64,000 bases of DNA, taken from positions 124,001 through 188,000 of the forward strand of contig NZ_FNOU01000002.1 of the NCBI RefSeq assembly GCF_900107125.1, written 5' to 3'. The position numbers and the translations under genes are program-made. The stretch is from Eubacterium barkeri. Its GTDB lineage: Bacteria; Bacillota; Clostridia; Eubacteriales; Eubacteriaceae. Position 1 is the stretch's first letter, and each line of letters begins with the position of its first letter. A model generated the notes under the pieces. It ran no database searches. It was given only the letters and a program-made list of their open reading frames with translations, and was not told the origin of the DNA. This document shows, in pieces, positions 25,931 to 34,774 of the stretch.

Positions 25931-27284
25931 CCCCCTGGTGGTGGGTGAGCACCTCACCCTCACCATTACAGATTTTACCCAGAAGGGCCAGGGCATCGGT
26001 CGGTACGATGGCTTGACAATCTTTGTGGATGATGGGGTGCCGGGAGACCAGGTACGGGTGGCCATTACGGCGATTAAGCCCCGCTACGGTGTGGGGCAAA
26101 TCATCGCCATTGAGACGCCTTCTCCGGATCGGATTACCCCGGATTGCCCTTATTTTGGGGAGTGTGGTGGATGCCAGACCCAGCAGATGACCTACGGGGC
26201 AGAGCTTCGGCTCAAGCGCAAATTTGTGGTGGATGCCCTGTCCCGGATTGGCGGGGTGGCCGACGCCGAGGACCGGGTGGCCGAAACCCTGGGAATGGAA
26301 AATCCCTGTCGTTACCGGAATAAAGCCCAGTTCAAGGTGGATGCCTCGGGGATTGGCTTTTATAAACGTCAGAGCCATGGTCTCATTCCCATTGGGGACT
26401 GCTTAAACCAACAGGAGAGCTGCCGGGCGGTCATTGCCGCCGGGGAAGCCCTGGTGGCCGGGGGCTATCTGACCCCCTACGATGAGCCCCGGCACCGGGG
26501 GGAACTCCGGGGGATTGTCCAGCGGACGAGTGCCCAGGGGGATGAGATGCTGACCCTGGTGGTGTCCGCCTGGGACGAGGCCAAGGCAAAGGGAATCATC
26601 GACTTCCTGATACCGAAAATTCCGGGCCTTAAGAGCCTGAATGTGAATATCAATGCCCGGCCGGGCAATACGATTTTGGGGAAGGAGACCCGGTGCCTCT
26701 GGGGGGAACCCCGGATTGAGGAGACCTTGGTGCATCTGGCTTTTTCCATTTCTCCCCGGTCCTTTTTCCAGGTCAATACCCAGCAGACCCTGGTGCTGTA
26801 CCAGGAGGTCTTAAGGGCTGCTGCCCTGGATGGGCATGAGGTGGTCTACGATTTGTTTTGCGGGACGGGGACCATCGGTATTTTTTTAGCTGCCCAGGCC
26901 AGGTTGGTGGTGGGCATTGAGGTGATTGCCGATGCGGTGGCGGATGCCCGGGAGAATGCGGCCCGTAATGGGGTGGATAATGCGGTTTTCTACTGCGGCA
27001 AGGCGGAAGCCCTGATGGCCCAGTGCATTGCCAGCGAGGGTCCCCCGGATCTGGTGGTGCTGGACCCGCCCCGGAAGGGGGTAGATGCCCATATCATCGA
27101 GCTGATTCACCATCACCGGGTCCCCCAGGTGGTGTATGTCTCCTGCAATCCGGCGACCCTGGCCCGGGATGTGAAGGCCTTTGGGGCCTTGGGATATGCC
27201 CTGGAGGGGGCCCGGCCGGTGGATGTTTTTTGTCGGACGGGGCATGTTGAGAGTGTTTGTTTGCTTACCCGTACAGATGGTTAA
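25920..27284 (+). CDS. rlmD: 23S rRNA (uracil-5-)-methyltransferase RumA/RlmD
   Basis: A 454-residue SAM-dependent methyltransferase making m5U in 23S rRNA (TRAM/RumA/TrmA family; the exact uridine is not certain). It has an N-terminal TRAM domain, the CPYFGECGGC iron-sulphur cluster motif near 75-85, the SAM motif DLFCGTGTIG near 310 and the catalytic VSCNPATLARD near 405. It overlaps the DtxR gene by 11 bases. It is the last gene before the A+T-rich island, whose left edge lies just past its stop codon. Confidence 0.92.
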   Translation: MQTNPLVVGEHLTLTITDFTQKGQGIGRYDGLTIFVDDGVPGDQVRVAITAIKPRYGVGQIIAIETPSPDRITPDCPYFGECGGCQTQQMTYGAELRLKRKFVVDALSRIGGVADAEDRVAETLGMENPCRYRNKAQFKVDASGIGFYKRQSHGLIPIGDCLNQQESCRAVIAAGEALVAGGYLTPYDEPRHRGELRGIVQRTSAQGDEMLTLVVSAWDEAKAKGIIDFLIPKIPGLKSLNVNINARPGNTILGKETRCLWGEPRIEETLVHLAFSISPRSFFQVNTQQTLVLYQEVLRAAALDGHEVVYDLFCGTGTIGIFLAAQARLVVGIEVIADAVADARENAARNGVDNAVFYCGKAEALMAQCIASEGPPDLVVLDPPRKGVDAHIIELIHHHRVPQVVYVSCNPATLARDVKAFGALGYALEGARPVDVFCRTGHVESVCLLTRTDG

Positions 27285-27596
27285 TAGTGCTGATAAACCC
27301 CGTAAATACGGCATTTATGAAAAAATAGATGAGTGGCTGACTTTTCTCTATGATCTGAATCAAGTCAAAAACAACAATGGAATGCACTCAAATTGAGTGT
27401 TTACAGGGGTTGACCGATTATTCGGATATGGCTTGGTGAGTGCATATAATTGCTGACATAGTCCGAGTGTGTAGTGTTGTTTACAGCAGTTTTAAGCATT
27501 ACAAAGGGCATTTAAGGTTGAGTGTTCGATGTTGATTTTAAAGAAATTAAAATAGGCTAATCAACATAATAACCAATTTTTGATTATGATGATTAG
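27285..27596. other. island left junction, no gene
   Basis: About 310 A+T-rich bases without a convincing ORF. They contain the palindrome CACTCAA-A-TTGAGTG (27385-27399) and an imperfect 17-bp inverted repeat with arms at 27554-27570 and 27583-27599 ending exactly where recombinase homology begins. Confidence 0.55.
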
Positions 27597-28220
27597 TCTA
27601 TAAGTATTAGTCGCTTTGGCAGAGATTCACTTGAGATTTTGTCCGCTTTGGAACAGCTTCGAGAAACCAACACCCGTGTCATATTTGAAACCGAAGAAAT
27701 AGATACTGAAAAGACGGACAGTCATTTAATGATTTCAATTATCGAGTCTTTTGCACAGGCAGAAAATGAATCCAGAAGTGATAACATAAAATGGGGAAAT
27801 AAACAACGTGCTGCAAACGGCACATCAAAACTTTATGATAGAAAATGCTACGGCTCCACGAAAGATGAAAATAGTAAGTTGGTGATTCTTGACGAGGAAG
27901 CCAATGTTGTCAAAATGATTTTTGATTGGTATCTTCAAGGTGATAGTGAAGGGGTCATTATAAAGAAGCTACAACAACAGAATGTCAAGACTTCAACTGG
28001 AAAAGATAAATAGTCAAAGAGAGCCATCAATGAAATGCTTAGTAACGAGAAATACACAGGCAATGTTATTCTGCTAAAGAAAACTTTGAACAGTGAACGA
28101 TTCTTATCAAAGAAAAATCACCCTGCTATTATTTCAGAGGAAACCTTTAAAGCTGTGCAACTTGAAAAAGGACGCAGGAGCAATATTGTTGTGAGCGAAG
28201 ATGGGATTAAGTCCTATTGA
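27597..28220 (+). pseudogene. large serine recombinase remnant
   Basis: The reading frame enters directly in the later half of a resolvase catalytic domain (SRFGRDSLEIL, then IESFAQAENES) and continues into the recombinase DNA-binding domain (YGSTKDENSKL, VVKMIFDWYL, NEMLSNEKYTGNV). The catalytic serine region is gone. An in-frame TAG at 28011-28013 sits where relatives have tryptophan (KDK-W-SKRAI), and the frame ends at 28220 without the coiled-coil C-terminus. It was probably the integrase of this island and is inactive. Confidence 0.85.
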
Positions 28221-28345
28221 ATACAGAAAGAGCTTGGGGTTAATTGTGGCATTAAGGTCCAAGAAAATATCCGCACCCCCTTCTATGATGAAATTAAAAT
28301 ATAGGTTATCGTATACGCAAAAGCATTCCATAGGAGGAGGTAAAT

Positions 28346-29409
28346 ATGGACGATTTTTTCATGCACTTAGATTTGAGTGACTTTCCAGAAGTAGATGTAG
28401 AAGCTCGTAAAGATGACATTATAAAAGCCAGCAAAGCAATAAATAATCTAATCAAAGAAAGTAGAGCAATGTCGAAGCTAAGCAATTGCTATTATTGTGG
28501 TGAACCATGTGATGGTTTTTGTAATTCTCATACATTGCCTGCATTTTGTTTGAGAAATATTGCTCAAAAAGGAAAGTTTTTTTATTCAAATAGCATTCTT
28601 GATTTACCTTCACTCAAGGACGATAAAGGCGTTAATGAGTCTGGGACTTTTCACTTGATTTGTAGAGAGTGCGATAGTAAAATCTTTCAAGAGTATGAGA
28701 ATCCAGATAATTACGAAAATATTCCCACAGTCAAAATGCTTGCCCAAATTGATATGAAAAACAATTTGAAGAACATAAGCAAGAGGTTAATGGAAATTGA
28801 AATGTATAGCTTAATGAGTAAGCAAATTGGCATGAGCGAGCATTGGGTAGATGCAAAAAATTCCATGAATAAAATGGATTTAGAAGAATATAAGGAGTCA
28901 TTTTCTCGTGCAAAAAAGAGAGATGTCAAACCATTTTCAGGTGATTATTATGTTGGATTTTTGAAAAACTGCCATATGTAGTTCCTGTGGCATTTCAAGG
29001 TACAGTTGCAATGATTTTTGATTTAGAGGGCAATGTGATTAACAACATTTATAACCCTGACCCTAAATATAAAATTAAAAATGTAGTCATTTGTATTTTT
29101 CCGCTGAAAGAAAGCAGTATTGTTATGCTATTTGTAGATAAAGGAAACACAAGATACAGCAATTTCTTTCGCCAGTTAAAAAAACTTGATTTAGAAGATC
29201 AACTTAGTGTCATCAACTACATTGTATTCTCTTATTCGGAGGATTATTTTTTATCACCAACCTTAGATAAAAAAGTCTTGGATAAACTCACTCTGTTATC
29301 GGGTAAAACTCCAGAAATGGCAGGATTTTATCCAACAACAACATCGCAACAGATTGAAGGTGTAAGAAAGATTTTTGATTATAGTAAACGATTTTCTACG
29401 CCGATATAA
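28346..29409 (+). pseudogene. zinc-binding HNH-like hypothetical protein, frameshifted
   Basis: The first part (28346-28981) has CYYCGEPC, then SHTLPAFCL near residue 70 and CRECDSKIF near 108, the layout of a zinc-ribbon His-containing nuclease-like domain, although I cannot confirm the family. At about 28957-28963 a T-run appears one base short: restoring it joins the frame through FEKLPYVVPVAFQG to the second part (28987-29409). The intact protein would be about 354 residues. The start has a strong AGGAGGAGG site. Function unknown. Confidence 0.6.
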
Positions 29410-29807
29410 CTGTCTAACAAATTTGCATTGTCTCAAGAAAGTCAATAATTAAAAATATGATTATATAAATATCTTTTTGTTTAAATAGCCTACTTAAAAT
29501 CAAATTATCAAAATCGCTTCTCTAAGCAGTAAAGCTAGTAATATAGCGGATTTTATAATGATGAAAATACCAGTTGTAAATAGCCTAACTATTTCATGTG
29601 GAGAGTGTAGTATTGAGATAAGTAGAGTTCATTGAAAACAAAGTAAATAAAAGCCTTTCTGGAGGTCATCGTTAGTGAGTAGTGATAATTCTGGGAAGGC
29701 TTCTTTTAATTGCTTGAAAATCTGCTAACCATGTAATCTGAGCAATACCATGATGCTTATAGCGTAACTGCTTTTGGTAATAACTAGACACTGTAGTCAT
29801 ACTAAAA
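29410..29807. other. intergenic A+T-rich stretch with one hairpin
   Basis: No gene seen. A stem AAGCCTT (29651-29657) with AAGGCTT (29696-29702), followed by CTTTTAAT, resembles a weak terminator with a long loop. Confidence 0.4.
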
Positions 29808-30686
29808 TCATAATAGGTGTTTTCGTAATTCATTCAAAAATAATTCTTGAGGTTTTGAAAAATACTGATATTTTTTCCAAGCAATACTCATTTCTGCATG
29901 TAGTGCAGGCGTAAACGGGCGGAAACAGAATTCACTATCCATTCCTGTATTAATAATTCCGTCAATGCATAATGCATACCCGATGCCATCTTTTACCATG
30001 ATAGATGCGTTATATGCAAGGCTATAGGTTCCGACAACCTGTAAAGAATCATTTTCTGTACTAAGATATTTTGAAAAGAGTTTTGTTTGTTGAACACCAC
30101 GCTGAATAATTAAGGGATAATCTTTCAAATCCGCTGGAGAAATAGATTCCTTCTCAGCAAGTGGACTTGTTTTTAGCATAAGAACGCCCCAAGTATCTTT
30201 TGATGGAATTTTAATTGAATCATATCTTGTCCCATCAATGGAATCAAAGAGTAGACCAAAATCAATCATCCCCTTATCTAGCTGGTCCGTGATATCGTTA
30301 GTATCTCCAGAAGAAATGTGAATGGAAATACCGAGATACATGGTTCTAAGAGATTTTGCAGCTTTTGTAAGATAATGAACATGTTGTGTTTCGCCTGCAC
30401 CAATGTAGATATCACCTTGTATCAAATCATTGGATTCCATAATTTCACGTTTTGTTTTTCTGGCAAGTTCAGTCAATTCTTCTGCACGTTTACGAAGCAA
30501 CAACCCCTCTTCCGTAAGTATGATCTTTCTCTTTCCTCGAACAAATAAAGACTTTCCCAATTCTTCTTCCAAATCCTTTAGCTGTCTGGAAAGTGTTGGC
30601 TGTGTGAGATGTAGTGTTTCTGCTGCACTTGTGATATTTCCTTCTCTTGCTACCGCCAAAAAATAGGTCAACACTCTTAAATCCAT
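29808..30686 (-). CDS. LysR-family transcription regulator
   Basis: A 292-residue LysR protein: helix-turn-helix at residues 1-60 (NITSAAETLHLTQPTLSRQLKDLE) and a periplasmic-binding-fold effector domain. ATG 30686 has AAGGTG six bases upstream; a GTG at 30695 is less well placed. It is divergent from the SDR gene, with TACCAT-N11-ATGGTA between them, the classic LysR arrangement, and probably activates the SDR-lipoprotein-hydrolase-flavodoxin group. The inducer is unknown. Confidence 0.9.
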   Translation of the reverse strand: MDLRVLTYFLAVAREGNITSAAETLHLTQPTLSRQLKDLEEELGKSLFVRGKRKIILTEEGLLLRKRAEELTELARKTKREIMESNDLIQGDIYIGAGETQHVHYLTKAAKSLRTMYLGISIHISSGDTNDITDQLDKGMIDFGLLFDSIDGTRYDSIKIPSKDTWGVLMLKTSPLAEKESISPADLKDYPLIIQRGVQQTKLFSKYLSTENDSLQVVGTYSLAYNASIMVKDGIGYALCIDGIINTGMDSEFCFRPFTPALHAEMSIAWKKYQYFSKPQELFLNELRKHLL

Positions 30687-30716
30687 ATTAAGCACCTTCT
30701 TCCAAAAACTATAATG

Positions 30717-30745
30717 ATTATACCATAGAAAAAAAGCATGGTAAA
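30717..30745 (-). promoter_or_regulatory. promoter of the LysR gene
   Basis: Minus strand TTTACC, 17 bases, TATAAT with an extended TGG. Confidence 0.65.
30721..30743. promoter_or_regulatory. LysR-type binding site
   Basis: TACCAT-N11-ATGGTA, a T-N11-A dyad inside the lysR promoter and 20 bases upstream of the SDR -35 box, fitting autorepression plus activation. Confidence 0.65.
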
Positions 30746-30762
30746 GAATAATGAATAGGTAT

Positions 30763-30791
30763 TTGCTATTAAAACGATGCGGATTTATAAT
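30763..30791 (+). promoter_or_regulatory. promoter of the SDR gene cluster
   Basis: TTGCTA, 17 bases, TATAAT. Confidence 0.72.
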
Positions 30792-30831
30792 ATGGACATC
30801 AATAAAGGATTTAAAAACTGGAGGTTTTCAT

Positions 30832-31602
30832 ATGGATCAGCAGATGTTAAACGGAAAAGTTGCAATTATTACAGGAGCAAGTTACGGAATGGGACAAACG
30901 ATGGCAGAATTGTTTTCCGAGGAAGGCGCATCTGTCGTTTTGACAGCCAGACATGAAGAAAAGCTGAATGAGGTTATTGAAGGAATCAGCAGTCGAGGTG
31001 GAAAAGCAATCGGGATTGTTGCAGATACTACTTCTTCAGAGGATACCAAGAGAGTATTTGAGGAGACAATAAAAGCATTTGGAGATTTGGATATTCTGAT
31101 CAATAATGCCGGAATTGGAGAGCAGAAGATTATTGATGAGACAGATGATGAATGGATGATGCACGTTATGAATACAAACTTGGGCGGTCCAATGCGCTAT
31201 ATTCGTGAGGCATTAAAGATTTTTCTTCCAAAGGATAATGGCGTTATCATCAACATTTCATCAGTAAATGGTACTCGTCCTTTCTGTGGAGCTACTTATA
31301 CCGCTACAAAAGGAGCATTAAATACGTTGACTAAAAATGTGGCAATGCGACTCATTGATACGAATATCAGATGTAATGCTGTTGCACCGGGAGCAACAAA
31401 GACACCGGCACATCTTGCAAATAAAAAGGGAGAGCAGCCTGGAGGGGCTAAGATGCTGGAATACAGTGGACATTATGTTTATTTCCCAGGCCCAGAATGT
31501 GAATGTATTGATCAGGCGTATGCGTGTCTTTTCCTTGCAAGTAAGATGGGGCGTGCAGTTAAAGGACAGGTTCTTCAGGTTTGCAATGGAGCATTCCTAT
31601 AA
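30832..31602 (+). CDS. short-chain dehydrogenase/reductase (SDR)
   Basis: A 256-residue classical SDR oxidoreductase. The cofactor motif TGASYGMGQ is near 13-21, NNAG near 88, the catalytic serine in ISSVNG near 145, and YTATK near 157 gives the Tyr/Lys pair. The substrate is unknown. ATG 30832 follows GGAGG. It is the first gene of a cluster reading toward the lipoprotein, hydrolase and flavodoxin genes and divergent from the LysR gene. Confidence 0.9.
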   Translation: MDQQMLNGKVAIITGASYGMGQTMAELFSEEGASVVLTARHEEKLNEVIEGISSRGGKAIGIVADTTSSEDTKRVFEETIKAFGDLDILINNAGIGEQKIIDETDDEWMMHVMNTNLGGPMRYIREALKIFLPKDNGVIINISSVNGTRPFCGATYTATKGALNTLTKNVAMRLIDTNIRCNAVAPGATKTPAHLANKKGEQPGGAKMLEYSGHYVYFPGPECECIDQAYACLFLASKMGRAVKGQVLQVCNGAFL

Positions 31603-31823
31603 TTATACAAAGTGACAAAGAAATCAGACTAAATTTACAATCAGCCGGTTTTCAAGAGAAAATAACAGAGTTTATTGATTGCTATAAGCAATCCGAGAAA
31701 GAATGTGAAATCAAATTGCTCAGTCAGCAAAGAAATTTACTTTTGGATGAGATTCACGACAGACAGGTCCGTATTGATCGTCTAGATTATATGTTGTATC
31801 AAATCAAAAAGGATAAAAAATGA
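31581..31823 (+). CDS. small coiled-coil protein, probable MerR C-terminal remnant
   Basis: An 80-codon frame overlapping the SDR end by 22 bases. The C-terminal half (LLSQQRNLLLDEIHDRQ, then IDRLDYMLYQIKK) resembles the dimerisation helix of MerR-family regulators, but no helix-turn-helix precedes it. It may be a truncated MerR gene or a short coiled-coil protein; whether it is translated is unclear. Confidence 0.45.
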   Translation: MQWSIPIIIQSDKEIRLNLQSAGFQEKITEFIDCYKQSEKECEIKLLSQQRNLLLDEIHDRQVRIDRLDYMLYQIKKDKK

Positions 31824-31824
31824 G

Positions 31825-32319
31825 ATGAAGAAAATTGCAGTTACTTTATTATTAGGACTTATTTTAGCAACAGTGCTGACAGGATGCGGGAAACAGGAGA
31901 GTATCTCCAACCAAACGGAGCCAGAAAATAAGCAAATTGCTGAGGAAACGATTAGTGAACAAGAGGATGTGAAATTAAATATTCAAATTGGTGACACAAA
32001 GCTTACAGCTACACCCGAAGACAATGAATCAGTGGATGCTTTTAAAGAATTACTAAAAAACGGTGGTTTGTCTATTCAGTTTTTGGAATATGGTGGATTT
32101 GAACAGGTTGGCTCTATTGGCATAAGTTTGCCACGAAATGATGTACAAACAACAACATCAGCCGGAGATATTGTTCTGTATTCAGGAAATCAGTTAGTTA
32201 TGTTTTACGGTTCGAATTCGTGGGCATATACAAGAATTGGAAAAATAGATTCGATAGAGGATTTACAGAATATTTTAGGTAAGGGAGATATTACAGCGAC
32301 CTTCACATTGGCAGAATAA
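31825..32319 (+). CDS. lipoprotein with cyclophilin-like fold
   Basis: A 164-residue exported lipoprotein: basic start, hydrophobic stretch and lipobox LTGC with Cys at about residue 21, then a Glu/Gln-rich linker. The rest (NIQIGDTKLTATPEDNES, YGGFEQVGSIG, GDIVLYSGNQLVMFYG in order) matches the small cyclophilin-like domain found next to flavodoxins and SDRs in gut Clostridia. Role unknown; it should be anchored on the outer face of the membrane. Confidence 0.75.
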   Translation: MKKIAVTLLLGLILATVLTGCGKQESISNQTEPENKQIAEETISEQEDVKLNIQIGDTKLTATPEDNESVDAFKELLKNGGLSIQFLEYGGFEQVGSIGISLPRNDVQTTTSAGDIVLYSGNQLVMFYGSNSWAYTRIGKIDSIEDLQNILGKGDITATFTLAE

Positions 32320-32344
32320 GGAGCAGAAAAGGAGAGAACAAATC

Positions 32345-33340
32345 ATGATGAAAATAGCAGAATTACAATTAGCACAGGAATGGGATAAAACATTCGAAAA
32401 AAGCGATAAGGTAAACCACAGGAAAGTAGTTTTTGTAAATCGTTATGGTATTACGCTTGTGGCGGATTTATATGAGCCTAAGAACATATCCGGAAAATTA
32501 CCGGCAATTGCAGTAAGTGGGCCATTTGGAGCAGTAAAAGAACAGTGTTCTGGTTTGTATGCACAGAAAATGGCGGAGAGTGGTTTTTTGACAATTGCTT
32601 TTGATCCATCCTTTACAGGTGAAAGTGGCGGCAATGTTAGATACATGGCATCCCCGGATATCAATACAGAAGACTTTCAGGCTGCAGTAGATTTTTTGTC
32701 TGTCCAGGACAATGTGGATCTGGAAAAGATTGGAATGATTGGAATCTGTGGGTGGGGTGGAATGGCACTAAATACCGCAGCAATTGATACCAGAGTGAAG
32801 GCAACCGTAACATCTACCATGTATGATATGGCTCGTGTGAATGCCAATGGATATTTTGATTCGGAAGATAGTGTCGATGCAAGATATGAAAAGAAAGTAG
32901 CCATGAATACTATAAGAACAGAGAATTATAAAAATAGTGAATATACTCGTGCTGGAGGATGCTTACCATTCCCAGTGGATGAAAGTCTGCCATTCTTTGT
33001 GAAGGATTATAGTTCATATTATAAGGGACGTGCCTATCATGAGCGCTCCTTAAATTCCAATGAAGGCTGGAATACGATTGGTTGTATGTCCTTTATGAAT
33101 CAGCCGATTTTGACTTTTACCAATGAGATTCGCAGTGCAGTACTCATGATTCATGGTGAGAAAGCACATTCCTGTTATTTCAGTAAAGATGCTTATGAGA
33201 ACATGACAAAGAACAGTCCTTATGCGGAAAATAAAGAACTGATGATTATTCCGGATGCAGTTCATACGGATTTGTATGATAATATAGATGTAATTCCTTT
33301 TGGGAAAATAGTGGAATTCTTTCAAGAAAATTTGAAATAA
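32345..33340 (+). CDS. alpha/beta hydrolase with cysteine nucleophile
   Basis: A 331-residue alpha/beta hydrolase of the dienelactone-hydrolase/DltE-like group. The nucleophile elbow reads GICGWGG (near residue 138), placing cysteine where serine is usual; FDPSFTGESGG near 80 and the late VHTDLYD with the candidate histidine complete the pattern. Such enzymes act on esters or lactones. No signal peptide, so cytoplasmic. It sits between a lipoprotein and a flavodoxin-like protein in one direction. Confidence 0.8.
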   Translation: MMKIAELQLAQEWDKTFEKSDKVNHRKVVFVNRYGITLVADLYEPKNISGKLPAIAVSGPFGAVKEQCSGLYAQKMAESGFLTIAFDPSFTGESGGNVRYMASPDINTEDFQAAVDFLSVQDNVDLEKIGMIGICGWGGMALNTAAIDTRVKATVTSTMYDMARVNANGYFDSEDSVDARYEKKVAMNTIRTENYKNSEYTRAGGCLPFPVDESLPFFVKDYSSYYKGRAYHERSLNSNEGWNTIGCMSFMNQPILTFTNEIRSAVLMIHGEKAHSCYFSKDAYENMTKNSPYAENKELMIIPDAVHTDLYDNIDVIPFGKIVEFFQENLK

Positions 33341-33360
33341 ATAGAAATCGGAGAATTATT

Positions 33361-33906
33361 ATGATGGTAAAGAAAGTACTTATTATTTCCACCAGTTTAA
33401 GAGGTGGAAGTAATTCAGAAATTTTGGCTCGTGAATGTGAACGAGGAGCAAAAGAGGCAGGACTTGATGTGGAATATATCAGCCTGAAGGAAAAAAATAT
33501 TCAATACTGTATTGGCTGTCTTGCTTGTCAGAGTAAAGGAAACTGTGTAATCAAAGATGACGTTGCAGAAATCATAGAGAAAGTAAAAGAAGCGGAATCA
33601 ATTGTGTTTGCAACACCAATTTACTATTATGAAATGAGTGGTCAGATGAAGACTTTATTGGATCGCTTAAATCCACTATATCCTACAGATTATGCCTTTC
33701 GAAATATTTATATGATTGCCACAGCTGCAGAAGGTGAAGAAGATACATTTACAAAGGCATATAATGGTTTGCAAGGCTGGGTTGATTGCTTTGGAAAGGC
33801 TGCTTTATCTGGAATCCTTGAAGGTGGAGGAATTGGAGATGCCAATGACGCAAGTAAACACAAAGAGATTATGAAAAAAGCTTATGAATTAGGGAAAATG
33901 TTATAA
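33361..33906 (+). CDS. NADPH-dependent FMN reductase/flavodoxin-fold protein
   Basis: A 181-residue flavodoxin-like reductase. The FMN phosphate loop is STSLRGGSNSE near 10-20; CIGCLACQ near 50 is a redox or metal-binding cysteine pair typical of the NADPH-dependent FMN reductase family; TPIYYYEMSGQMK near 85 contacts flavin. It is 20 bases after the hydrolase gene and ends this cluster. Likely to reduce a quinone, metal or iron-sulphur target (uncertain). Confidence 0.86.
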   Translation: MMVKKVLIISTSLRGGSNSEILARECERGAKEAGLDVEYISLKEKNIQYCIGCLACQSKGNCVIKDDVAEIIEKVKEAESIVFATPIYYYEMSGQMKTLLDRLNPLYPTDYAFRNIYMIATAAEGEEDTFTKAYNGLQGWVDCFGKAALSGILEGGGIGDANDASKHKEIMKKAYELGKML

Positions 33907-33972
33907 AATGTTGTGGGTGAGCACGAAGATGCTAAACCCTTTAAATTAAAAGTTGAGTTTAATCATTAGTGA

Positions 33973-33996
33973 AGATCAGTGAGTAAAATCACTGGT
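33973..33996 (+). terminator. hairpin after the flavodoxin gene
   Basis: GATCAGTGA-GTAAAA-TCACTGGTC, a 9-bp stem with one G-T pair but no T-run; possible transcript end or processing site. Confidence 0.4.
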
Positions 33997-34042
33997 CTCA
34001 GAGCGTAGACAAACCGGCTAACCGAAGCAAAGCAATGATATG

Positions 34043-34092
34043 ATACCTCTTAAGTAGACAAGGTAAATAACCAAAATCTACTTAGGAGGTAT
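34043..34092 (+). promoter_or_regulatory. inverted repeat hiding the transposase ribosome binding site
   Basis: Arms 34043-34058 and 34077-34092 match at 15 of 16 positions around an 18-base loop. The AGGAGG ribosome site is inside the second arm, so a transcript entering from outside would fold and block translation, a known way insertion sequences avoid read-through expression. Confidence 0.65.
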
Positions 34093-34096
34093 TTCC

Positions 34097-34774
34097 ATGT
34101 CTAAATCACCACATACGCCAGAGTTCAGAGAAATGGTTTCTCAAGAGTATCTTGACGGTTTAGGCTCATATGAATATCTGGCAACTAAATATCAAATCGG
34201 CAGCACACAATTAAGAGAATGGGTTGCCAAATATAGGCAGCATGGTTTGCCTGCCTTTCACAGTAAAAAAGGTAACGCTCCCTATTCATCAGAGTTCAAA
34301 ACCTTGTGTGCTGAAGCCGTTTTGTCCGGAGAAGGAAGTATTGATGACATCGTTGCAAAATATAATATTTCGAGCCGTAAGGTTTTGCGAGACTGGATTT
34401 CCATGTATAATGCCAATAGAGAACTTAAGGATTATAATCCAAAACGGGAGGTCTATATGAAAGAGGCACGCAGGAAAACAACGATAGATGAGCGCATGGA
34501 AATCGTTCAATACTGTATTGAGCATAATCGCAATTACAAGGATACAGCCAGTTTATATGATGTTTCATACAGCCAGGTCTATTCCTGGGTAAAGAAATAT
34601 GAGGCTGAGGGGGAAGATGGACTGTCAGACAAGCGTGGTCATCACAAAACAGACGGTGAAGTCGATGAGTTAGAGCGTTTATGGCGTGAAAATCTACGTC
34701 TGAAACGCCAGCTTGAAGAAAAAGATATGGTGGTCGAATTGTTAAAAAAAGTGAAGGACTTCGAAAGGATGTGA
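34097..34774 (+). CDS. IS3-family transposase OrfA
   Basis: A 225-residue OrfA with repeated helix-turn-helix units (residues 10-50, 65-100 and 130-165; for example YKDTASLYDVSYSQVYSWV) and a C-terminal leucine-rich helix (LWRENLRLKRQLEEKDM) used for multimerisation. It is intact. It binds IS ends and normally is made together with an OrfAB fusion by frameshifting. Length is at the upper end for IS150-like OrfA. Confidence 0.9.
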   Translation: MSKSPHTPEFREMVSQEYLDGLGSYEYLATKYQIGSTQLREWVAKYRQHGLPAFHSKKGNAPYSSEFKTLCAEAVLSGEGSIDDIVAKYNISSRKVLRDWISMYNANRELKDYNPKREVYMKEARRKTTIDERMEIVQYCIEHNRNYKDTASLYDVSYSQVYSWVKKYEAEGEDGLSDKRGHHKTDGEVDELERLWRENLRLKRQLEEKDMVVELLKKVKDFERM

